From positions 99,507,531 to 99,571,530 of the forward strand of contig CM076851.1 in the NCBI GenBank assembly GCA_039519185.1: a stretch of 64,000 nt of DNA, in the 5' to 3' direction. Made by a program: the position numbers and the translations under genes. Of this stretch, positions 11,260 through 20,540 are shown in pieces. Origin of the DNA: Astragalus membranaceus (taxonomy: Eukaryota; Streptophyta; Magnoliopsida; Fabales; Fabaceae). The number at the start of each line of letters is the position of its first letter. The stretch's first letter is position 1. The notes beneath the pieces were generated by a model. The model saw only the letters and a list, made by a program, of their open reading frames with translations. It ran no database searches and was not told the origin of the DNA.

Positions 11260-13902
11260 TGTAACGCCCAAATATTTAATTAAGTTATTTAATTAAATAT
11301 TTAGGTATTCAATTATTTATTTTATTTATTTTAGTTGGTGTAATTATATTAACGTTGGATTGAGAGGTGTGTAATTGGGTTTTAGGTGATGGCGTTAGTG
11401 ATCGGGCTTAAGCTGGAGGAAAGCCCGTGACCCAAGTCCACTAGCTAGGCGCATGTGAAGCACCTAGGCTAGGGTTAGTGCTCATTTGCGAATTGTTTGA
11501 GGAAAAAGAAAGGAAGAGTTGCGAAATAGAGAGAGGAGAAGAGAGAAGGGACGACGCGCATATCCAAAGGGAGAGGGAGAAGAGGAATTCGCGAATTCAA
11601 GAGAGCAGAGAGGAGTTGTGTTGCTGAGGTTACTGTTGGTGACGTGATCAAGGGATTCGGTGCTCTCCTACTATAAGGTAAGGGTGGGGTTCTTCCTTAT
11701 AATGGGATTTTATGATGGGGTTTATGTGGGGTTAGATTCTATGATGCCTAGGGTTTGATTTTGATGTGTAGTTGGTGTTAGTTGAATTGTATATAGGTTG
11801 AATTGAAAACTTAACATCGTTGGTGATTGTTGCGACCCTAGGAATTGGTGATTTGTTGTTGTTATAACCTATTGCATTCTAGATGTTCGATAAAATGTTT
11901 GTTTGGTGTTGTGAATAGCAAATCATGATAATTAACATTGGAGGATTTATGATTGGTGATTTGAATTGGTGATATAATTTGCATATGTGGTGCTTTGGTG
12001 AATTTGGTGTAATGCTGTTTTTGGGGCCCTGGTGCTGGGCGCCATTCTGGTGGGTGTGTGTGTGTGTGTGTGCCAATGTTGCTGTTTTTGGCGCCCTGTG
12101 CATGGGCGCCGTGTCTGGTGTCTGTTTCGTGTGCAAGTGTGTGCGTGTTGCCGGTGTATTGGCGCAGGGGCGCCATGGGCGCCTGTTTCCTGGGTGTGTT
12201 GCGCGCTGTCTTGGCGCAGGGGAGCCATGGGCGCCATGGGCGCTGTGTCTGGGCGTGTCCTATCTGTGTTGCGATTTGTTCTGGGACGTCTGGGCGCCAA
12301 GGGCGCCATTTCCTGCAGTGTCTTCTATTGTGTTGCTGGGCGCCCTGTGCATGGGCGCCGTGTCTGGAGTGTGTTCGACGTTGTGTTGCGTTGCTGTTTC
12401 GTGTCCCTGAGTTGTCTGGGCGCCAAGGGCGCCAGTTTTCTGTGTGTTGGCCAGATTTTGCGCGTTGCTCCTAGGCACCCAGTGCCTGGGCGCCATTTTC
12501 AGGATGTGCCCAAATTTTTCCCGATTTTGTTTTTGACATATGTTTTGACTCGGGAGTCCGATTTAGACGTTTCAAAATGTTTTGGAAAGCTTATTCAGAA
12601 GCCTAGCTGAATATTCTAATTTGAGGCATAGTAGCCCATTTTTCTAGAAAAGTTGTTAACCGTTGGTGTAAGCGTTAAATGATGATGTTTTAAAAAAAAA
12701 AAAGTTGTCGTGGTCCCAATATTTTGGAAAAATTGTCGTTTTGTCTCCGGTGTTGTGAAAAACCCTCGTGTCTCAAATGTTTTGGAAAATTGTTGTCTTC
12801 TTGGTGTCCTGGTGCTGTTTTGGGAAACTGTTGTCTTCTTGGTGTCTTGGTGGTGTTTTGGGAAATTGTTGTCATCTTGGTGTCTTGGTGCGGTTTAATG
12901 CTAGGTGTGAAGGCTCAAACCTTGGTGTTGTTGGAACTAGGTGTGAAGGTTCCAAGTCTTGGTGTTCCGTTGTCTCGGGTGGTTGGTGTTTTCGGTGTCG
13001 TTGTGGCTAGGTGTGAAAGCCCAACTTTGGTGATGTTTGGTGATTGTTGTTGTTGTGTCACGTTGTGACTAATTTGGTGATATTTGGTGATTGTTGTTGG
13101 TGTGTCACATTGTGACTAATTTGGTGATTATCTGTGTGCATTCATGGTGTCGCATACAGCATGTGCATTATTTTGGTGAAGGCCTTTGGTCTTGGAGCTA
13201 GGTGTGAAAGCTCAAGTTTTTATAAAACTGGTGAGCCTGGTGTGTAAGCTCAATTTTTGGTGAATTGGTGAGCCTGGTGTGAAAGCTCTCAATTTTGGTG
13301 ACGCCTCTATTTACAGGCACAATTTTTGGTGATTTTGGTACCACATGCATATGCCCGTTGGTGTGGGTTGCATTCATGCATAGTCATGACATTTGGTGAT
13401 TGGTTGTAATGTTGATAATTTGATGTATGATTGTGATTAGTTGTGTGTAGTGAAGTGGTAGATGTAGTTGACATATTCTAGCATATTCCTTATCATTTTA
13501 TGCTATTATATTGAAGATATCTCACCCCTTCTGTTTGAATGTTACCCCTATGTGGTAACGTGCAGGTGATTGCGAGTGAAGGCTTAGGTACCTTCGCTAT
13601 TCTGAGTCGGTGTCGTCGGTGTCCTTGTTTGATGTGTAACACTCAAGGGGGGGGGGGGGAATAAACCCTGAACTTGGTTGTTATGTTTTATTGTTTGGAG
13701 TCCATTCAGGACGTTATTATTTGATGTTTTAGAACTTGTATTTTATTCCGCTGCGTGGTGATGTAATTTTGATCAGGTGTTATTTACGTCATATGAGACA
13801 TTTTGTTTAATGATGATGTGTGACATCTCTTTTCGAAGTATGAATAAAATTTTGAAACTCTGATTTTATTAAATAATCACTGGGTAGAAAAGGGGTGTTA
13901 CA
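11260..13902 (+). repeat. 3' LTR of chromovirus B
   Basis: Starts TGTAACGCCC and ends GTGTTACA, followed by the ACATG duplication. It is 2643 bp against 2620 bp for the 5' copy. Differences seen include longer A and G homopolymers (12692, 13650), an extra 18 bp or so near 12475-12495, and scattered single bases. Confidence 0.95.
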
Positions 13903-14759
13903 ACATGACTCGACAACAAAACGTCCCTAAGCGAGTATAGAACTCACTGTATTGTGTTGAAAATCACAAACGAACACGACGACGACTTGACTTCAACGAA
14001 AACCGAAATCTCACGAACGGTCCCCGAATTGAATCTACGCTACTCCAAAACTGAACCGGTTGAACACAGCTCCTACCACTTCGAATCCTCACTCCTTAGA
14101 GTTGCTGATTTCTCTCCCAAACCATTCAAATCAGCAAGATGGCTTCCCTCAAGGTTGTATCCTGGTTTTATGGTGACATGCAACCTATTTGGAGCACCAA
14201 AACTCCATTTTTGAGCTTGGAGCTTCAAAAGTATGACAATGGTGAATCTGAGTTGGGAGGAGGTTGGGTCACGAAATTTGTATCAACGGATAGAGGAGGA
14301 GAAACTGATTATGATGATGGTGGAAATCGAAACATGCATCAAGATCCTGAATTTCTTCTTCCCTCTCCTTCTCTTCCTCTCTCTCGCGACTCTCCTCTCT
14401 ATTCTCTCCTCTTTCTAATTTTTCCTCTTTCTGGTTTTTGTTCAAATGAGTGTGTTGGCGGGGTATTAGGGGACCAGCTGACTCACTCCCCTAGGAATTG
14501 ACAAAACTACCCCTCAGCTCTTAATCCCTTCCTATCACTTATGACATGGCCTAAACTACCAACTTAGTCAAATTTTTAAGTACTTAGACACCAATAATTA
14601 TTATATCATTGGTACACTTTTATAGTAATTATTAAACCATGCTTAATTAAGCAAAATATTATAATCCTCTTGTGCTAAATACCTCATTTAGCTTACCATT
14701 CACTTTAACATTTTTCGCTAATTTAAATAAACTAAATTAGCTAGTTAGGGGATGTTACA
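13903..14759 (-). mobile_element. Chromovirus F LTR, proximal segment
   Basis: On the minus strand the LTR starts at 14759 with TGTAACATCCCC, immediately after the polypurine tract of the F pol remnant. It runs to 13903, where the ACATG duplication marks the B insertion, and continues at 4997. The reading frames at 13954-14501 have no family resemblance and lie wholly inside the LTR, so I do not call them genes. Confidence 0.85.
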
Positions 14760-14780
14760 ATCACCCCAACTTTTAAAATT
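14760..14780 (-). promoter_or_regulatory. Polypurine tract of chromovirus F
   Basis: On the minus strand AAAAGTTGGGGTGAT directly precedes the LTR start. A closely related AAGTTGGGG tract precedes the LTRs of elements D and E, which sets this subgroup apart from A, B and C (GTGGGGGAGAGT). Confidence 0.8.
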
Positions 14781-14807
14781 TTGTCCTCAAAATTGACAAA
14801 ACGTACC

Positions 14808-16712
14808 TCAATCGAAAAGATGGGGATATTTCACCCGCATGTTCTCCTCTACTTCCCATGTCGCTTCGTCGGGTGATGCACCGTCCCAAAGCACCTTGAC
14901 AATAGGAATTGATCTTGTCCGGAGCGTTTTCTCACCACGTTCGATGATCCTGATTGGAGTAGGCTGATAAGATAAGTCCGGTCTGATATCAATCGCTTCA
15001 TAACTTAGGGGTTGATTCGGATCATGAATGTACTTCCTTAACTGCGATACATGAAACACATCATGTAATCTGGACAATTTTGGAGGTAATGCAATGCGAT
15101 ATGCTACTGGCCCAACTCGCTCGATAATCTGGAAAGGTCCGACATACCGAGGACTGAGCTTCTTCGCTCGCAATGATATACCGGTACCAATAGTCGGAGA
15201 AAGCCTCAAAAAGACATGGTCTCCTTCTTCGAATTCCAACGGTCTTCTTCTCTTATCGGCATAACTCTTTTGTCGACTCTGAGCGGCCTTCATCCTTTCT
15301 CTTATCTGACAGATCTTCTCCGTAGTCTCACGGACCAAATCCGGTCCCAACAATCTCTGCTCACCTACATCCCACCAACATAATGGTGTTCTACACTTCC
15401 TTCCATACAATGCTTCATATGGAGCCATTCCGATACTAGAATGGTAACTGTTGTTGTATGAAAATTCCACCAATGGAAGATGATCCTCCCATCTGCCTCC
15501 ACTATCGAGTACACAAGCCCTCAACATATCCTCCAATGTCTGGATTGTTCTCTCAGTCTGCCCATCTGTCTGTGGATGGTAAACGGTGCTGACACACACC
15601 TTTGTTCCCAACGCCATATTCAATGCTCTCCAAAACCGAGATGTGAACTTGGGATCTCGATCACAGATGATACTTGTAGGGATTCCATGCAACTTCACAA
15701 TATTCTTGAGATACTCATCTGCTAACCTAGCAACCTTGTGATTCGAACGCACCGGAACAAAATGGGCGGACTTGGTCAAGCGATCCACCACTACCCAAAT
15801 AGAATCATTTCCGGCTTGGGACCGTGGCAATCCCATGACAAAATCCATAGAAATGCTTTCCCATTTCCATTCTGGCACATTTAACGGCTGTAACTGGCCA
15901 CCTGGCTTCTGGTGCTCTATCTTAACCCTTTGACAAGTCAAGCATCGAGACACAAACTCTGCAATATCGACTTTCATACCCGGCCACCAATACAATTGCT
16001 TCAAATCTCGATACATCTTGGTAGACCCAGGATGTATTGAGAACTGACTCTTATGAACCTCTTCTAAAACTTTCATCTTCACATTCTCATCATTCGGCAC
16101 ACAGATTCTACCATCAAAGCAAATTACGCCGTCACCGTCTTCGGTGTAGTTCGGCAACCTCTTCTGCGCTTGCAGCTCTAAATCCACCTCTTGGGCTGAG
16201 CGAATTAGATTTCTCAAAGGACTCGAAATCCGAATGTGACTCAACACCAACCTGTTCCTTCTTGACTTAACTCTCAAATTGAGGTCTCTAAACGATTCCA
16301 ACAAAGACATCTCGTGCATCATCAACTCTGCAGTGTGGATAGACTTTCTGCTCAAAGCATTGGCCACAACATTAGCCTTACCAGGATGGTACTTCAATTC
16401 AAAATCATAATCTTTCAGGAACTCTACCCATCTTCTCTGTTTGTTGTTCAGCTCCTTCTGGTCAAACAAATACTTAAGGCTCTTGTGGTCACTAAAGACT
16501 TCGAAACGAGACCCATACAGGTAATGTCTCCAAATCTTTAGGCCAAACACAATCGCCGCCAACTCTAAATCATGAGTCGGGTAATTCTCTTCACGCGGTT
16601 TCAACTGTCTGGAGGCATAAGCAAATATTTGTTGATTCTGCATTAGAACACATCCCAAACCCTTACCAGAGGCGTCGCAATAGATTTGGAATCTCAAAGA
16701 AGGACCTCGCCC
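14808..16712 (-). pseudogene. Chromovirus F: RNase H, integrase and chromodomain-like tail (5'-truncated pol)
   Basis: An open minus-strand frame of about 630 codons. It starts inside RNase H (FQIYCDASGKGLG), continues through the integrase zinc region (CLTC) and core (SMDFVMGLP, ICDRDPKFTS, TERTIQT: all three catalytic acids present), then FVGPF-type GPY/F (YVGPFQI) and the chromodomain-like end (VKVLW...ATWEVEENM). The last RNase H Asp is Asn (VVANALSR instead of VVADALSR). Similarity stops near 16712, upstream of PSLRFQIY, so Gag, protease and reverse transcriptase are gone. It belongs to the subfamily with CWWDV in integrase, shared with element E, whereas A, B and C have CWY. The stop lies about 30 bases before the polypurine tract. 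Confidence 0.9.
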
Positions 16713-17382
16713 CTTACTAAGGAGCCGGTCTCTCAGAATTCAATGGATCTAAAGCTAGACCACTGGGATACATTGAGCTAATGGTTACATAAGGCAACGA
16801 TCCCTTAACCCTAACAATCTAGACTACATTCCTGTTCCTCTCTTGACTCTCTCTATATAATTGCATCAGTGGAAGGCCCACACTGGGACAACTGGAGGTG
16901 GTCGCCTCCACTGTTCACCTGAAGATAAAGTTTTACTCTACCACTAACAAAATCATCACTGTGAAAGCCGACTTAGCCTCGGCAAAAATATCGATAAACA
17001 ATACAAAGAGCATCAGATTAACTCTATAGGTACAACTAGTAAGAACCACACTGAAAGCCAAGTAGGCCCCGTTGAAAGCAATGAACAACAGAGGACAACG
17101 GCAACTGCGACAATCACTTCCGAAACAACTAAAGTGACCCTCGAAAAAGGACAGTGTACTACGACCTAAAAAGGGCATCCGAGAAGCATTCCCTCATGAA
17201 TCAAGGAACGCTAGTTAGCCAAAGTATTTGAAGAGTGAAGTACAACGCGCTCAAGTGTCTCGAACACTCAAAGTTGTACATATTGAAAATATTAATGAAG
17301 TTGATTGACCATCTCACAAATCTTTATGACACAAATTCTCCAGAAAAGACCACACGGGGGAATCCCCAAGCATAATTTCAAT
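16713..17382. other. Unassigned sequence between chromovirus F and the satellite
   Basis: I see no coding region with family resemblance. The stretch has a CTCTCTATATAATTGCAT segment near 16850 that could be a core promoter of an LTR, and a GGAGGTGGTCGCCTCC dyad near 16892. From 17220 it becomes similar in style to the 92-bp satellite that follows (ACTCAAAG, TTCTCCAGA). It may be the remains of the element that generated the array. Confidence 0.35.
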
Positions 17383-17474
17383 GCAATAACTCTATAGTCC
17401 GAGTTAGTCCCAAGTCAATCTAATTGACTAACAGGGCTCAAGGAGTTCGGCGTCACATTCTCCAGAGTTTCAAT

Positions 17475-17772
17475 CACTACAAAAAAATGCCCATTAGCGA
17501 GGGATTTTTCCCTCGCTAAATGCCCAAAATCCGTCGCTAATTCCCATTAGCAAGGGAATTAGCGACGGAATCAGTCCCTCGCTAAATTGCTCCTCGCTAG
17601 TGGGAATTAGCGAGGGAATTTGAATCCCTCGCTAATTAGCGAGGGAATATTCCGTCGCTAAGTCTGACAGCCACTTTTTATATAGTTATTATTAATAATA
17701 TTATTATTATTATGGTGTGGTGGTGGTGGTGGTGGTGGTGGTGGTGGGGAAGGGTATTGGGGTAGAGAGAGA

Positions 17773-17831
<59 letters not shown>

Positions 17832-18454
17832 GAGCTATGTGGTGGTGGTGGTGGTGAAGGGTATTGTGGTAGAGAGAGAAGGAGAATAGTAAGGGAGAAG
17901 GAGAGAAAGAGAGAGAGAGAAACGAGTGGTGGTGGTGAAGGGTATTAGGGTAGAGAGAGAAGATAGAGTGAGAGAAGAGTGTGAGGAGGTGGTGGTGTTG
18001 GTGTGGTGGTGGAAGAGTGAAGAGAGAAGAAGAGTGTGAGAGGAGGTGGTGGTGTGGTGGTGGAAGAGTGAAGAGTGAGGAGAGAAGAAGAGAGAAGAGT
18101 GTGAGGAGAGTAGGAGAGAAGAGTGTGTGTGAGAGGATAAATAAGCTGAAAAGTCAAAAATTTAGCGAGGGAATTAGTGAGGGACTGACAATTCTGTCGC
18201 TAAACACCTGGATGAAGTTCTATCATCTGAAAACAGTCAGAAATTAGCGAGGGACTGACAATTCCGTCGCTAAACACCTGCACGAAGTCCTATCATCTGA
18301 AAACGGCCAAAAATTAGCGAGGGAATTAGAAAGGGACTGAAAAATCCATCGCTAATTAACGAGGGACCTAAAAATCCGTCGCTAATGACAGAATTAGCGA
18401 GGGACTAAAAATTCCCTCGCTAATTCCCCCGCTAATAAGCTTTTTTTTGTAGTG
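17475..18454. mobile_element. Non-autonomous CACTA element 1 (980 bp)
   Basis: Ends are CACTACAAAAAAA and TTTTTTTTGTAGTG, flanked by the 3-bp duplication AAT (17472-17474 and 18455-18457), diagnostic of the CACTA (En/Spm) superfamily. Both ends carry subterminal copies of TTAGCGAGGGA and its relatives (TCCGTCGCTAA, TCCCTCGCTAA). The middle (17700-18150) is simple sequence: GGT and AG runs and GTGGTGGTGG stretches. No transposase is present. It sits inside a satellite unit. Confidence 0.95.
17775..17828. repeat. (AG)n microsatellite
   Basis: An uninterrupted GA/AG run inside CACTA element 1, just after a GGT trinucleotide run (17717-17746). Confidence 0.9.
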
Positions 18455-19062
18455 AATGCGATAACTCTACAGTCTGAGTTTGTCCCAAGTTGATCTACTT
18501 GGCTAACCGGGCTCAAGGAGTTCAACATCGCATTCTCCAGAGTTTCAATGCGATAACTCTACAGCCTGAGTTAGTCCCAAGTCTATCTACTTGGCCAATC
18601 GGGCTCAAGGAGTTCGACATCACATTCTCCAGAGTTTCAATGGGAGAACTCTACTGTCCGAGTTAGTCCCAAGTGGAACTACTTGGCTAACCAGGCTCAA
18701 GGAGTTCGGCATCACATTCTCGAGAATTTCAATGGGATAACTCTATAGTCCGAGTTAGTCCCAAGTTGATCTACTTGTCTAACCAGTATCAAGGAGTTCG
18801 ACATCGCATTCTCCAAAGTTTCAATGCGATAACTCTACAGTCTGAGTTAGTCCCAAGTCGATCTACTTGGCTAACCGGGTTCAAGGAGTTTGGCATCGCA
18901 TTCTCCAGAGTTTCAATGCGATAACTCTACAGTCTGAGTTAGTCCCCAGGCGATCTACTTGGCTAACCAGGCTCAAGGAGTTTGGCCTCGCATTCTCCAG
19001 AGTTTCAATGTGATACCTCATTAGTCTGAGTTAGTCCTAAGTCGATCTTCTTCGCTAACCGG

Positions 19063-20134
19063 TGTTGGCCAAGTGACCTCAAACACTAAAAAATGAAGTA
19101 CTTGAAGCTGAAATAAATAATAATAAAAATAACTTGCAAAGGAAAATAAAAGAGATAAACTAAAAGGAAATAGACACACAGAAATTTATCCTAGTTTGGC
19201 CATTCCTGAGGCCTACATCTAGTCCCAAAGGAAAAACACCAAGAGATTTTAATTAATCACTAACTTTTAAAACAAGTTCAGCTAGAAACCTTTACAACCA
19301 AAAGCACCCCATTCAAAACCAAGAGATGTCACCTCTCTTGAATAACTTGGGACCACACCCAAAAATAAGAAATGAAAATGATTAAGATAATACACTCAAT
19401 AGTGTAGATAATGAACAAATTGAAGCACAAGTTATACAACTCAAACTATGTGGAGTATAAAACTCTCAAATAAAATATAAGCAAGTGTAAAATAAATGAG
19501 AGTGATGAGAAGATAATTTTGATATAATTTCAATGTAAAAATGAGTTGTTTTTAAACAGCTACGACAAGTCTCCTATTTATAGAGAATATGGAAAGAAAG
19601 AAAGAAAGAAATAATAATCAAGACCATTTCAATTCCAACGGTAACAATAGTTATATACCATAACTATATATGATTAATTAATGTAAAAATAAGTTCCAAC
19701 GGTAACCATTGTTATCAAGACCATGACTATTTGATTTTGTGTTGATTTCAAAAATTAATTCACATTTGTCCGTTGCATCACAAAAAAATGATTTTACAAA
19801 GCATGATAATGAGTTATGGCCCAAAAGGAATTTACGTGAAACACTTTCAAAGGCCCAATTGATTAATTATAATCAATAATTAATTGTTTAAAAACAATAT
19901 TTTCATGCAAAAATATTTATATGAAAAATATTGTGAGTGTGTGATTTATTTTATTTTAGAGAGCTTTATTTCCACTTACATAAATATCTTAAAACATACA
20001 ACACAAATAATAAACCAAACAACTATTGGCTTGAAAGTTTGATCTCATTTTCCGCTTTTTGCAATCTTGACCTTTTTGAACATCTTTAGTCAATCATCAA
20101 AACCAAATTATTCCTGTCAAGGCATATATTCACA
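19063..20134 (-). mobile_element. Solo LTR, probably Ty1/copia (1072 bp)
   Basis: The insertion runs from TGTTGGCC to ATTCACA and is flanked by the 5-bp duplication ACCGG (19058-19062 and 20135-20139) within the satellite, so it is a single complete insertion with TG...CA ends and no internal coding region. A TATAAATAGG on the minus strand (19573-19582) sets the orientation; read on that strand it starts TGTGAATATATG and ends TTGGCCAACA, which is more like copia than the chromoviruses here. It most likely arose by recombination between two LTRs. Confidence 0.85.
19573..19582 (-). promoter_or_regulatory. TATA box of the solo LTR
   Basis: TATAAATAGG on the minus strand, about 550 bases from the minus-strand LTR start, a plausible core promoter. 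Confidence 0.6.
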
Positions 20135-20540
20135 ACCGGGCTCAAGGAGTTCGACATCGCATTCTCCAGAGTTTCAATGCGGTAACTCTACAGTCCGAGT
20201 TAGTCTCAAGTCGACCTACTAGGCTAACCGGGCTAAAGGAGTTCCACATCGTATTCTCCAAAGTTTCAATGCGATAAATCTATAGCCCAAGTTAGTCCCA
20301 AATCGATCTACTTGGCTAACCGGGATCCAGGAGTTCGGCATTGCATTCTCCAGATTTTCAATGCGATAACTCTACAGCTCGAGTTAGTCCCCAATCGATC
20401 TACTTGGCTAACCGAGCTCAAGGAATTCGACATCGCATTCTCAAAGTTAAATGCGATAACTCTACAGCCGAGTTAGTCCCAAGTCGATTTACTTGGCTAA
20501 CCGAGCTCAAGGAGTTCGACATCGCATTCTCCAAAGAGTT

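Larger units (their letters stand above)
4998..13902 (+). mobile_element. Chromovirus B, complete but defective Ty3 (Tekay/Del-type) element
   Basis: The element has two long LTRs (4998-7617 and 11260-13902), a primer site, one gag-pol reading frame and a polypurine tract. It is flanked by the 5-bp duplication ACATG at 4993-4997 and 13903-13907, which proves a single transposition event. It inserted into the LTR of element F. The LTRs align nearly base for base, apart from a short missing piece near 6208 in the 5' copy, small repeat-length changes and scattered substitutions, so the insertion is recent. The coding region is defective: an internal deletion of the gag end and protease, and two nonsense codons. 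Confidence 0.97.
17383..20540 (+). repeat. 92-bp satellite array, interrupted twice
   Basis: Unit starts (AATGCGATAACTCTAC) fall at 17383, 18455, 18547, 18639, 18731, 18823, 18915, 19007, 20176, 20268, 20360 and about 20450; undisturbed spacings are exactly 92. Units read roughly AATGCGATAACTC-TACAGTCT-GAGTTAGTCCCAAGT-CGATCT-ACTTGGCTAAC-CGGGCTCAAG-GAGTTCGACATCGCATT-CTCCAGAGTTTC. The array is split by a CACTA element (17475-18454) and by a solo LTR (19063-20134), both with clean target duplications in the repeat. It ends at about 20540 against chromovirus E. The monomer is an imperfect palindrome. It encodes nothing. Confidence 0.95.

Noticed and set aside
13954..14501. Overlapping plus-strand frames that look gene-like (ending LTHSPRN)
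   Set aside because: Entirely within the LTR of chromovirus F between the B insertion and the polypurine tract; no family resemblance.
17383..20540. Regularly spaced repeats that could suggest a CRISPR array
   Set aside because: The 92-bp units are directly adjacent with no unique spacers, in plant DNA with transposon insertions; this is a satellite.
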